From contig NZ_JADCKQ010000014.1 in NCBI RefSeq assembly GCF_016123485.1, positions 27,799 through 91,798 on the forward strand: a stretch of 64,000 nt of DNA, written 5' to 3'. The DNA comes from Halocynthiibacter styelae (GTDB lineage Bacteria > Pseudomonadota > Alphaproteobacteria > Rhodobacterales > Rhodobacteraceae). The notes under the pieces were generated by a model that was given only the letters and a program-made list of their open reading frames with translations, made no database searches and was not told where the DNA came from. The translations under genes were made by a program, and so were the position numbers. Below, in pieces: positions 17,556-26,537 of this stretch. How positions within the stretch are numbered: position 1 is the stretch's first letter; each line of letters starts with the position of its first letter.

Positions 17556-19235
17556 ATGCCGACATCCATCGAAGATCGCGGGCGCACCCTGATGGCAGCT
17601 CTTCCGCCTGTAGGTGAAAAATATGCTGCGCGCCAGGCTGATTACCTTAAGCGCAACCATTTCGTTGACACTGTTTTTTACCAGTCCCGCACCGGGGTTT
17701 CCCCTGAGAATGCCCATTTGCATTACATTTGCGAAGGGCAGTTTCAGGGCGTTCAGCCCAACCGTTGGTTTGATCCTTATTGGTATTGCGGCACGAATAA
17801 CCTTGATGCCAACGATGCAAGAAACCCTGCACGCCATTATATGGACCATGGCTGGAAATTTGGCCTGGACCCATCTGTGTTGTTCAGCACATTTGGTTAC
17901 CTGGAACAGAATCCGGATGTCGTCGATGCGGGAATGAACCCCCTGTTGCATTTCCTGCAACACGGGCGGCGTGAAAGACGTCGGGTTATCTATCCAACGT
18001 TCCTTCCGTCTCGGCAGCTGGATGACACCATCCCGCCCCTCTTGCGTATCCCCGAAATCAAGACAGATGATATTCCAGCCGGGCCGCGTTTTGGGCATCT
18101 GCTGCTGGCGCGTTTTGTCGAAGCATTGAATGCGCGTAGCATTCCCGTAGACATCGCATTTCTGAGCCGCAAAAACCCGGATATCGAACATCGTTTTCGG
18201 GAACGCACCAAACATCAGATCGTGCAGGGAAAAGCAACGCTTGCCATCCGTCATCTGGGCCTGGATTGGGTAACCATCGAGCTTTGGGAACGCGCACGTC
18301 CGGTACGGACATTTGAAATCCGCACACAATATCTGCAAGGCATATTTGAAGGTATTGAGACCCGCAATTTCACATGTATTGATTGCCGGGGTTTCATTGA
18401 TGCTCACCAGATACCCGATCAAATTTTAAACTATGCCACAAGAGAGAGTGATCAGATTATTCTGTGGGTACATGACTTTTTCATGTTGTCGCCCTCCCAT
18501 ACGCTCCTTGGGCGGTTCGCGCGTTTTGACCCCGAAAACCTTAACACCACAACCGATCCCGGCCATAAATTCCGAACCACTGACGGGCAGCTTATCCCGC
18601 GTTCAGACTGGCAAGCCGCCTGGGGCAGATTGGTTGACCGCGCGGATCGCGTTATTTTCGAAATGAGCGGACAGACCCTGCATTCGCCCCTTAAGACCTT
18701 TCAACAGGTTTGGCCGGGTATTGTCGGCAAGACCTTCAAGATCAACACCGCACCTCTGATTGTTTCAAAAACCCTGACCCCGCCCCCGAACCCCAGAGCC
18801 ATGATAATCGGAATACTTGGCAATCTGGAATTTGAACGCGGATCAGATGTGATTATGGACGTCGCCGCGCGACTTGATGAAATAGGTTCCGGAAAACTGG
18901 TGTTTGTAGGCCAAGACTATCACAACATTGAATGGGGTGAGGCGCATATGATCGGAAATCACTATTACGATCCGGCCCATATCCCATCTATTGCCGAGCA
19001 CCACGAAATTACCTGTTGGTTGAATCCGTCGATCTGGCCGCGTCCATATTGCGACACCACGCGCGAAGCGCTTGCGACTGATCTGCCGGTGTTCGGATTT
19101 GATCTTGGCGCGCAGTCTCAGCCCCTTCTTGAAGGCGCGAATGGCCATATTCTGGAAAGCAATCCAAAAGAGGCCAGAAAGATTGTCGCAGAGATCCGCG
19201 CAGTTTTGTCTCGCCAACCTGAGCGAGGGTCATAA
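17556..19235 (+). CDS. Repeat-containing GT4-type glycosyltransferase (paralogue 1)
   Basis: 559 residues. Residues about 30-150 contain about three copies of a short repeat with the pattern Phe-Asp-Pro-x-Trp-Tyr, Asn-Pro-x2-His-Tyr, Gly-Trp and Tyr-Leu-x2-Asn-Pro-Asp-Val. The C-terminal half is GT-B-like: Gly-Ile-Leu-Gly-Asn-Leu near residue 419, and Trp-Leu-Asn-Pro-Ser-Ile-Trp-Pro near 488, followed by Arg-Glu-Ala-Leu. In GT4 enzymes this place is Glu-x7-Glu; here the first Glu is Arg while the second is kept, so donor binding may be altered. The gene at 24708 is a clear paralogue sharing repeats and layout. A retaining sugar transfer in polysaccharide assembly is inferred. Confidence 0.7.
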   Translation: MPTSIEDRGRTLMAALPPVGEKYAARQADYLKRNHFVDTVFYQSRTGVSPENAHLHYICEGQFQGVQPNRWFDPYWYCGTNNLDANDARNPARHYMDHGWKFGLDPSVLFSTFGYLEQNPDVVDAGMNPLLHFLQHGRRERRRVIYPTFLPSRQLDDTIPPLLRIPEIKTDDIPAGPRFGHLLLARFVEALNARSIPVDIAFLSRKNPDIEHRFRERTKHQIVQGKATLAIRHLGLDWVTIELWERARPVRTFEIRTQYLQGIFEGIETRNFTCIDCRGFIDAHQIPDQILNYATRESDQIILWVHDFFMLSPSHTLLGRFARFDPENLNTTTDPGHKFRTTDGQLIPRSDWQAAWGRLVDRADRVIFEMSGQTLHSPLKTFQQVWPGIVGKTFKINTAPLIVSKTLTPPPNPRAMIIGILGNLEFERGSDVIMDVAARLDEIGSGKLVFVGQDYHNIEWGEAHMIGNHYYDPAHIPSIAEHHEITCWLNPSIWPRPYCDTTREALATDLPVFGFDLGAQSQPLLEGANGHILESNPKEARKIVAEIRAVLSRQPERGS

Positions 19236-19268
19236 ACAGGATTTGCCTTTCCGCTATCGCCCCTGAAA

Positions 19269-21158
19269 TTGTGGCTTATTGTTCCAGCCGATATTGCTAT
19301 ACTTGCCACAGCCACCCTTTATGCAGAGACTTCCGTGCCCGACATTTCCGAAAAAGATATCCGACAGGCCCGAAAATTTTTCCGTCGTTCCGGATTGTTT
19401 CGCCTGAAATTTTTCAACAAGGTCCTCGATGCAGAACAAGGCGTCAACTGTGATAGCCTGGATGATGCAATTCGTTTTTCCTTAAGCCATCCGGATCAGG
19501 GAAAAATGAACTATTTGTTTGATAACAAATGGTATTGTGAACAGCTGACCGCTGCGGGTGAAACACTGAACGGCAAATCCACGCTTCAGCATTACGTTGA
19601 GATCGGGGAAGATGCGGGCCTTTCACCTTCTCCCTTTTTTGACTCAAAATGGTATCGTGAAACATATTCTGACTGGCAGGTGCAGGATACAGATTTCAAA
19701 ACGGCACTGGGCCATTTCTTCAGTCGTGTAAAAGATAAAAGTTACACATCTCCGTGCAAATATATTGACCCGCATTTCTATCGCAGAGTGTATCTCGACA
19801 TCGAACAATCGGTCAGCGATCCTGTGCGCCACTATCTCTTTCATGGTGATATTGAAGGACGGCGGCCTTCGTATGAATTTGACCCTGCCTTTTATCGCTA
19901 CGCCTATATGGATAAATCTGAAGCGAATGATGCGGCATTCAATCATTATATCCGTCAGGGCCGGGCCATGGGGCATGAACCCTGCCGTGAAGCTGTCCCG
20001 GCGAAGGTTCTGATTGAGCAGGCCGATCACTATACTGCGCCCGGGCCCGACTTTGAAGAAATCGATCATTCTCTGGCGAATTTGCCACCATCAGATGTGG
20101 AATGTATTGCGTATTACCTTCCCCAGTATCATCGCCTTCCGGAAAACGACAAATGGTGGGGTCAGGGGTTTACAGAATGGCGCAATGTCACGCGTGGCAA
20201 ACCCCGTTATGTCGGACACTATCAACCCCACCTTCCCCGGGATCTTGGGTATTACGACCTGACAACACCCGGTGTTATGGCGCAGCAAATTGATCTTGCG
20301 AAACTGGCAGGCGTAAGTTGCTTTGGCTTTTACTACTATAATTTCGGACAACAGCGCATTCTGGAAAAACCCCTGGATGCTTTCCTTGCCGATGAAACAC
20401 TGGATCAGAAATTCTGTCTGATCTGGGCAAATGAAAACTGGTCGCGCACCTGGGATGGTGGCGCACAGCTGACCCTGCGTGAACAATCTTATGCCGAAGA
20501 CCAAATACCTTCGATTGCCGCGGATATGGTCAAATATATTCGTGACGATCGCTATTTACGGGTCGACGGTAAGCCCCTCATCATATGCTATCGCGCAGAT
20601 GCGCCAGCGCACCCGGCCCGGTATTACACCCGTTTGCGCGAAGCGATCTGTGCCGAAATCCGTGAAGATATTCAGCTGATTGGTGTGCAAAGCTTTGGCT
20701 TTATGGATCCTCGTGTCGCCGGCATGGACGGGGCTATTGAATTTCCGCCGCACAAATTTACATCCCTTGTGGACAATATGTCAGGCGCTCTGGATCTGAC
20801 AGATCCTGGTTATGTGGGCCGTAGCTTTTCATATGAGGCCGCCGTGGATGCCGCACAGAACATGGCACCTGTGACCTATCCGTTAATCCGCTGTGCTGTA
20901 CCAGCCTGGGACAATGAGCCCCGTCGTCCGGGCGCGGGCCTTGATTTCCATGGTTCCAGCCCTGAGCTTTACGCACGCTGGCTGCAGAACAATGTAACCT
21001 ACGCGCGGGAAAACCCTGTTGGGTCCACGCCTTTGATCGCGATCAATGCCTGGAATGAATGGGCGGAAGGCGCACATCTGGAACCCGATGTATATTATGG
21101 TGCAGCATATCTGAACGCGACAGGCCGCGTATTGCGGGGTGGGCATTCTGATGGATGA
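19269..21158 (+). CDS. WbsX-family (GH99-like) protein with N-terminal repeats
   Basis: 629 residues if the TTG at 19269 is used; a GTG at 19335 with AGAG upstream is an equally plausible start and the choice is open. Residues about 75-240 hold about four copies of the Phe-Asp-x-x-Trp/Phe-Tyr ... His-Tyr ... Gly repeat also found in the flanking glycosyltransferases. From about 275 on, the WbsX domain is complete: Ala-Tyr-Tyr-Leu-Pro-Gln-Tyr-His, Trp-Gly-Gln-Gly-Phe-Thr-Glu-Trp, Trp-Ala-Asn-Glu-Asn-Trp, and Asn-Ala-Trp-Asn-Glu-Trp-Ala-Glu-Gly near the end. WbsX-like proteins occur in O-antigen and exopolysaccharide loci and resemble endo-mannosidase GH99; whether they cleave or transfer is not settled. 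It overlaps the next gene by 8 bases. Confidence 0.8.
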   Translation: MWLIVPADIAILATATLYAETSVPDISEKDIRQARKFFRRSGLFRLKFFNKVLDAEQGVNCDSLDDAIRFSLSHPDQGKMNYLFDNKWYCEQLTAAGETLNGKSTLQHYVEIGEDAGLSPSPFFDSKWYRETYSDWQVQDTDFKTALGHFFSRVKDKSYTSPCKYIDPHFYRRVYLDIEQSVSDPVRHYLFHGDIEGRRPSYEFDPAFYRYAYMDKSEANDAAFNHYIRQGRAMGHEPCREAVPAKVLIEQADHYTAPGPDFEEIDHSLANLPPSDVECIAYYLPQYHRLPENDKWWGQGFTEWRNVTRGKPRYVGHYQPHLPRDLGYYDLTTPGVMAQQIDLAKLAGVSCFGFYYYNFGQQRILEKPLDAFLADETLDQKFCLIWANENWSRTWDGGAQLTLREQSYAEDQIPSIAADMVKYIRDDRYLRVDGKPLIICYRADAPAHPARYYTRLREAICAEIREDIQLIGVQSFGFMDPRVAGMDGAIEFPPHKFTSLVDNMSGALDLTDPGYVGRSFSYEAAVDAAQNMAPVTYPLIRCAVPAWDNEPRRPGAGLDFHGSSPELYARWLQNNVTYARENPVGSTPLIAINAWNEWAEGAHLEPDVYYGAAYLNATGRVLRGGHSDG

Positions 21159-24100
21159 CTTCGCCCCCCGGAAGGCTCTTGTTCAGGCCTCCGGACTGTT
21201 TCATCCCGAAGACGCTCGCGCAATTGCAGCCCAATATTTCCCCGACATCACGATCAATGGAATTCGTTCATATCTGAGGTTTGCCGATACACTTTGGCCA
21301 AACTTCCTTTTTGATCCGGCCTACTACCGTCGTCATTACGGACATCTTCTGCAGGGGATGATGCCATTAGAACACTACATTTTACAGGGTGATAAGGCCG
21401 GGTGTAATCCATCTGCATTGTTTGACGTTGCGCTATATCGCAACAGCGTACCGGATTGGCATACAAGCCAAAGCATTGCCCATCCCACCACCCTGTCCCA
21501 TTACCTGAAACATGGCATTCACAATTTCCTGCTGCGGATCGGGCCTGGCTTTGACCCCGGGTACTACCTGCGCAATTACCCTGATGTGCAAGCCGCGAAT
21601 ATACCGCCTCTGCGACACTATCTGCGCAATGGCGAAGCCGAACACCGGCAACCCAACCCGTGGTTTCATCCTCTTGCGTTCCGCATGCAGATTGAAAAGG
21701 ATCCGCCACAAAACACCGACTTTGTGGCCGCCCTGCCCCATACCCCTGCCTTAGCCCTGCATGTGGAATTTTGTGCGCAAATTACTCCGAAAAATGCCAT
21801 AACGGCTGCAATTGAACGCAACACCAGCCCTGGACCCAATTTCGAAGCCGCGCCCCTGGACAAAGCTGTTTCCAAACCCAAAGCTGTCATGCTTGCGCTT
21901 TTCAATGATCAGGCAGATGCCAGCTGGGAACGCGTTACAATTGGCCAGCCCTGTTTCGGGGATCATCAACAACCCCGAATTCCCGGCGCTTTAGGGTCAT
22001 ACGCCCAAAGCGATCCAAACGTATTGCGGGATCAGGTCCATCAGGCGCAACATTGCGGTGTCAGTGCTTTCATTTTTCATCACAGGCCGGGCAACGCCAA
22101 TGTTTCTCTCTCTCAACTGCGCAACGACAGCCAGCTTGAGATGTCATTTTGCCTTCTGCTGAAGACGGATCCGGTCACCCCCGAAGACCTTTCGGATCAC
22201 CTGACAGATCCCCGCTATCTGCAACTGAATAATCGTCCTTTATTTACCTTTGAGGGGCACAGCAAACCGCCTGCAGGTCTGCGGGATACCATTCAGCGTA
22301 TGACAGGCCATTCACCCCTGTTTTTCACTGTACAGGCGTCAGAGTCAGACAATCCTCTGACGCGTGGGTTTGACGGGGCTATTGAACTCAGCCCAGACAA
22401 ATTTACGCGTGAAATGCCTGACCACGCGTTAGATGCCAGAGTATTCGACCCTGCGAACATTCAAAAAACCTGGGATTATGCCGAATTCGCTTTGAAATCG
22501 AACCGGTTTTCAGATGTGTCTTACCCCTTGATTCAAGGCGCGTTTCCGGATTGGGACAGCCATTCTCAGCATCAGTTACATTCAGGCACCATTCTGAATG
22601 CCAGTCCCGCGGCCTTTCAGGATTGGATCAGTACATTAACTGCACGCGCGCAAGCTCACCCGGTTTACGGCAGTCCTGTCATCGCAATAAATGGCTGGAA
22701 TTCCTGGGACAGTTGCGCCTATCTGGAAGCGGATCAACATCACGGGTTCGCCTATATGAACGCGTTACAGCGTGCCTTGCAGCATGACGCCCCCCCCCCT
22801 GCCCATTTCAGTACATTGCTTGTCGGCCATGATGCATTTCCATCCGGTGCGCAGCGCCTGTTGCTCAACATAGCCCGCAGCCTTTCAGGGACCGGGCGTC
22901 ATTCCGTGGCAGTCGTTCTGCTTGGGGATGGACCTTTGCTGGCAGAGTATGAGGCAAGTGTACCCACCTGGGTTGTCCATAATCAGGCTGACCTTGCAGC
23001 TTTGATCCGGCAGGACATGTTCCGGACCCTGAAGACTATTGTTCTGAATACAACAATTTGCGGCAGCGCTGTGCAAACACTTTCTCAGCATGGGGCCGAG
23101 ATCCGTGTGCTTATACATGAACTGTCTGGCATCCTGGAACAAAACAATCTGCAGGCTGAAACCAACGCACTTGTGGAACATGCTGATCAGCTGATCTTTC
23201 CTGCCCAACTGGTGGCCGGGGAATTTGCAACCTTCAGTGATGACCCCGACCAATGCCGCGCGAAAACCCACATCGCGCCTCAGGGGCTTTATCAGCTGCC
23301 CGACGCCTTAAGCAATAAACATGCGGCCCGGGAAACCCTGGGCATATCGCAAGACGCCCATGTTTTCCTCAGTGTTGGCTATGGGGACAAACGCAAAGGG
23401 TTTCTGGAATTCCTCAAAATCGCGGGCAAGCTGGCACAGTCTGATCCCAAAGCTGTGCTGTTTTGGATCGGTGGGATCTCTGGCGATGTTCTTCCTCAGC
23501 TTGATCGTTTCCGTGAAGCCCACCCTGGCCTGACACTGCGAACACCGGGTTGGGTTGAAAATTCATACGATTATATGCATGCCGCAGATGTTTTATTTCT
23601 GGTATCGCGCGAGGATCCCTTTCCATCGGTCGTCCTCGAAGCGCTTTATGCTGAATTGCCCATTCTCGCCTTCGATACCCGCATTGGGAACCTGCATCTC
23701 ATCCGCCAGTTTGGTGAAGTGATCGAAGCCGGGAAATTTGGAAAATTTGCCCGACGGGCAACAAAGCTTGTGCTCTCTCCGCCAGAAAATATGCACACGG
23801 CACGCAGGTTGATTGAAGAAGAGTTCAATTTTTTCAACTACGCCCATAATCTTATCGCCCGGGAAGACGGGGTTTCCGTTGTTGTTCCGAATTACAATTA
23901 CGCGCCTTATCTCGAACAACGTCTCAGCAGTCTGTTTCAGCAAACGCTGTTGCCCCGCGATGTCCTGGCAATTGATGATGCATCATCAGATGACAGCGTC
24001 ACTTTGCTTGCCAGCGCGCAGGCCAGTGCCACCTGTCCGTATCATATCAGGGTGAACCCAACAAATTCCGGCAGTGGATATCTGCAATGGCACGCGGGGG

Positions 24101-24711
24101 CTGTTCAGGCCCGGGGTGACTTCATCTGGATCGCCGAAGCCGATGACAGCGCAGACGACGGGTTGTTAGAAAAGACTTTGCCATTGTTCGACGATCCGTC
24201 GGTTGGGTTTGCATTCACGGACAGCAACGTCATCGATGGCACAGGGCAGCATGTGGGGCAACGCTATGCCAGCTATGCGGACACCGTCGAGCCGGGGTTT
24301 CTGCGACAAAGCTTCACCATGCCTGGCCCTGAATTTTTGCGCCGGGCCTTAACGGTTAAAAACCTGATTGTGAACGGCAGCGCTGTGATCTGGCGGCGCT
24401 CGGCGTTTCTTCAGGCATGGGATACGCTGCCAGATGACCTGCGCCCGCATCCGCTGGTCACCGATTGGGCCCTTTATGCCACAGCCTGTTCTGCCGGACA
24501 CCATATTGGCTATGTGGCTGATCCGCTGAATATGCATCGCCGCCATGACAGTGGGGTGACCCAAAGCCTGAATCCGCAATCGCATCTGGATGCTATTGAA
24601 CGGATGCATCAATATGTGAATACACTTATCACACCGCAGAATTTCAAAGCAGCCCAGGCGGGCTATATCCGTGAACTCAGGCAACAGTTTCAGATGGAAA
24701 GTACATCATGA
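21151..24711 (+). CDS. Multidomain glycan protein: repeats, degenerate WbsX domain, GT4, GT2
   Basis: 1186-residue protein from ATG 21151 (GGGGTGGG about 8 bases upstream; a GTG at 21139 is in frame). Residues about 45-185 are Phe-Asp-Pro-x-Tyr-Tyr-type repeats. Residues about 235-550 align by order with the WbsX domain next door but lack its signatures: the Gly-Phe-Thr-Glu-Trp and Trp-Ala-Asn-Glu-Asn-Trp motifs are gone and the final Asn-Glu-Trp-Ala-Glu-Gly reads Asn-Ser-Trp-Asp-Ser-Cys, so it is probably inactive. A GT4 domain follows (about 560-900; Gly-Asp-Lys-Arg-Lys-Gly-Phe, Arg-Glu-Asp-Pro-Phe-Pro-Ser-Val-Val-Leu-Glu-Ala), then a GT2 domain (about 905-1186; Val-Val-Pro-Asn-Tyr-Asn-Tyr, Asp-Asp-Ala-Ser-Ser-Asp-Asp-Ser, Ala-Glu-Ala-Asp-Asp-Ser as DxD). 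Two sugar transfers by one polypeptide are likely. It overlaps the next gene by ATGA. Confidence 0.78.
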   Translation: MDDFAPRKALVQASGLFHPEDARAIAAQYFPDITINGIRSYLRFADTLWPNFLFDPAYYRRHYGHLLQGMMPLEHYILQGDKAGCNPSALFDVALYRNSVPDWHTSQSIAHPTTLSHYLKHGIHNFLLRIGPGFDPGYYLRNYPDVQAANIPPLRHYLRNGEAEHRQPNPWFHPLAFRMQIEKDPPQNTDFVAALPHTPALALHVEFCAQITPKNAITAAIERNTSPGPNFEAAPLDKAVSKPKAVMLALFNDQADASWERVTIGQPCFGDHQQPRIPGALGSYAQSDPNVLRDQVHQAQHCGVSAFIFHHRPGNANVSLSQLRNDSQLEMSFCLLLKTDPVTPEDLSDHLTDPRYLQLNNRPLFTFEGHSKPPAGLRDTIQRMTGHSPLFFTVQASESDNPLTRGFDGAIELSPDKFTREMPDHALDARVFDPANIQKTWDYAEFALKSNRFSDVSYPLIQGAFPDWDSHSQHQLHSGTILNASPAAFQDWISTLTARAQAHPVYGSPVIAINGWNSWDSCAYLEADQHHGFAYMNALQRALQHDAPPPAHFSTLLVGHDAFPSGAQRLLLNIARSLSGTGRHSVAVVLLGDGPLLAEYEASVPTWVVHNQADLAALIRQDMFRTLKTIVLNTTICGSAVQTLSQHGAEIRVLIHELSGILEQNNLQAETNALVEHADQLIFPAQLVAGEFATFSDDPDQCRAKTHIAPQGLYQLPDALSNKHAARETLGISQDAHVFLSVGYGDKRKGFLEFLKIAGKLAQSDPKAVLFWIGGISGDVLPQLDRFREAHPGLTLRTPGWVENSYDYMHAADVLFLVSREDPFPSVVLEALYAELPILAFDTRIGNLHLIRQFGEVIEAGKFGKFARRATKLVLSPPENMHTARRLIEEEFNFFNYAHNLIAREDGVSVVVPNYNYAPYLEQRLSSLFQQTLLPRDVLAIDDASSDDSVTLLASAQASATCPYHIRVNPTNSGSGYLQWHAGAVQARGDFIWIAEADDSADDGLLEKTLPLFDDPSVGFAFTDSNVIDGTGQHVGQRYASYADTVEPGFLRQSFTMPGPEFLRRALTVKNLIVNGSAVIWRRSAFLQAWDTLPDDLRPHPLVTDWALYATACSAGHHIGYVADPLNMHRRHDSGVTQSLNPQSHLDAIERMHQYVNTLITPQNFKAAQAGYIRELRQQFQMESTS

Positions 24712-26411
24712 GCACCGCAAACAGCGCTTTTGATATCATGCGCCTGCAGGAACAGCAGCAGCTGGACCATTACATCCGTCCGAAGGGCGCTGACTATATT
24801 CGGGAGCTTGGGAAAATAGAAGTTGCCCCGCTTCGAAAGCTGTTGCGTAAAACAGGGTTTATAGACGCCGCCTGGTACAGCACGCAGGTTACCACCCCTT
24901 TGTCCCCGGATGAGCATTACGCAAAAACTGGCATCTACGAAGGTTTGTCACCCAATCCCTGGTTTGATCCTCAATGGTACGCCGGACGGTATGCAGATGA
25001 CATTGCAGGCGAACCAACCGCCTGGTTTATTCAACATGGCTGGAAACGTTTTCACGATCCATCCCGCAGTTTTTCGACCTGGGGCTATTTGCACAACTAT
25101 CCTGATGTGGCACAGGCGCGGATAAATCCGTTGCTGCATTTCTTGCGGGCCCCTGCCGGTGAGCACCGGAAAGCAACCCCTGCAATCTCTCCCCTCTCTG
25201 CAAAGGCGGGTATATGGCCGTCTTTGCGCGCATTTGTGCCGCCAGCCGGATCAATTGCGGATCGTATTCAAGCCCTGAACAGCCACGACATTGGTGTGGA
25301 TATTACGTTCCTGCATGACTGGGGTGGCGGGATTGATACAAGGTTCCGGGACTCTGTGAAACGCAGGCTCACCCAAAATATCGTATCATTGGCAATTCGT
25401 TCTATTCGGAATGGACGGGTTGCATTGGAACTTTGGGCAGATGAAAACCCGCTTCCGCTTCCGGACGTTGCCCAGGAAGAACTACCTGATCTTCTTGATC
25501 ACATCCAAAACCGTTATTTTGTCTATGCCTCAGCTGTGGCCAATGACAACGCCCATGAAACCCCCGGTTTCATTTTACGCTGTGCCGCACGTGACAATGA
25601 CCCCCTGGAAGTCCGTATTCACGATTACTTCCCTCTCAGCCCCTCTTACACGCTACAGGACAGCGACGGGGTGTTCAGGGGGATACCCGCGTCAGACACA
25701 AGTGATTCAGCCCATACCTATATGTCAAAAGGGGGGACAGCCGTGCCACTTTCGGCGTGGCGTGAGAATTGGAAAAAGCTGATGGAAAGGGCCAATAAGA
25801 TCGTCATCGAATCCGCGTCTGTGTCCCGTACGCTTACATCTGTCTGGTCGGGTTTTTCCGAAAAGCTGGTCATGCATCCGCAGGAAGCCCTGCCCTATAT
25901 CCTGCCCGTTCTTCCCCCACTGGCGGGTCGTCTGAATATTGGCATATTGGGCAATATGGTACCGCATAAGGGTGCAGGAATTGTGCAGGCACTTGCATCT
26001 GTGCTGCCCGCGGATGCAACCCTGACTGTCTTAGGTGATCTCGATCCGGAATACACAGTGCCCGCGCAATGCCAGATCCATGGCCGGTATATGCCGCAGG
26101 ACATTTCCCTTCTGGCAACCCATTACGGGATCAATTGCTGGCTTATTCCATCCATCTGGCCTGAAACCTTTTGCTTTACCGCCCACGAAGCTCTGCAAAC
26201 AGATCTTCCTGTTTTCAGTTTCGATTATGGCGCGCAGGCGGACACAATGCGAAGTGCGGTAAATGGGCATGTCCTGACCGAATTGCCTGACAAGGATACA
26301 GAACAACCCGCGCGCATCCTGGATGAAATCCAGAAGACAGTAAAAGCCACACTTAACCAGATACAGATCAGCCAGGGTCTAATCCCGGAAAAGCTTAATG
26401 GCTTGAACTGA
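24708..26411 (+). CDS. Repeat-containing GT4-type glycosyltransferase (paralogue 2)
   Basis: 567 residues, start overlapping the preceding stop (ATGA). It repeats the layout of the protein at 17556: about three Phe-Asp-Pro-Gln-Trp-Tyr / Asn-Pro-Leu-Leu-His-Phe-Leu repeats at about 50-150, a middle part with Ile-His-Asp-Tyr-Phe-Pro-Leu-Ser-Pro-Ser, and a C-terminal GT-B domain with Gly-Ile-Leu-Gly-Asn-Met (about 409) and Pro-Ser-Ile-Trp-Pro-Glu-Thr-Phe-Cys-Phe-Thr-Ala-His-Glu-Ala-Leu. Here the Glu-x7-Glu motif is intact, unlike in its paralogue. No signal peptide or membrane anchor. It is the last of the run 16597-26411 and is followed by 126 bases before the next sulfotransferase-like gene. 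The sugar donor is unknown. Confidence 0.72.
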   Translation: MSTANSAFDIMRLQEQQQLDHYIRPKGADYIRELGKIEVAPLRKLLRKTGFIDAAWYSTQVTTPLSPDEHYAKTGIYEGLSPNPWFDPQWYAGRYADDIAGEPTAWFIQHGWKRFHDPSRSFSTWGYLHNYPDVAQARINPLLHFLRAPAGEHRKATPAISPLSAKAGIWPSLRAFVPPAGSIADRIQALNSHDIGVDITFLHDWGGGIDTRFRDSVKRRLTQNIVSLAIRSIRNGRVALELWADENPLPLPDVAQEELPDLLDHIQNRYFVYASAVANDNAHETPGFILRCAARDNDPLEVRIHDYFPLSPSYTLQDSDGVFRGIPASDTSDSAHTYMSKGGTAVPLSAWRENWKKLMERANKIVIESASVSRTLTSVWSGFSEKLVMHPQEALPYILPVLPPLAGRLNIGILGNMVPHKGAGIVQALASVLPADATLTVLGDLDPEYTVPAQCQIHGRYMPQDISLLATHYGINCWLIPSIWPETFCFTAHEALQTDLPVFSFDYGAQADTMRSAVNGHVLTELPDKDTEQPARILDEIQKTVKATLNQIQISQGLIPEKLNGLN

Positions 26412-26537
26412 CCTTTCAGGGGTATCGCCGCCGGTCAGCAACAAACCCCGTGACTTTTGAACGAAAAGCCCGATAACATGTGAACCGCAGGGCCGGTACA
26501 AGAGTAGAATGAGTTCACAAGACGTAAGCGCAGGACC

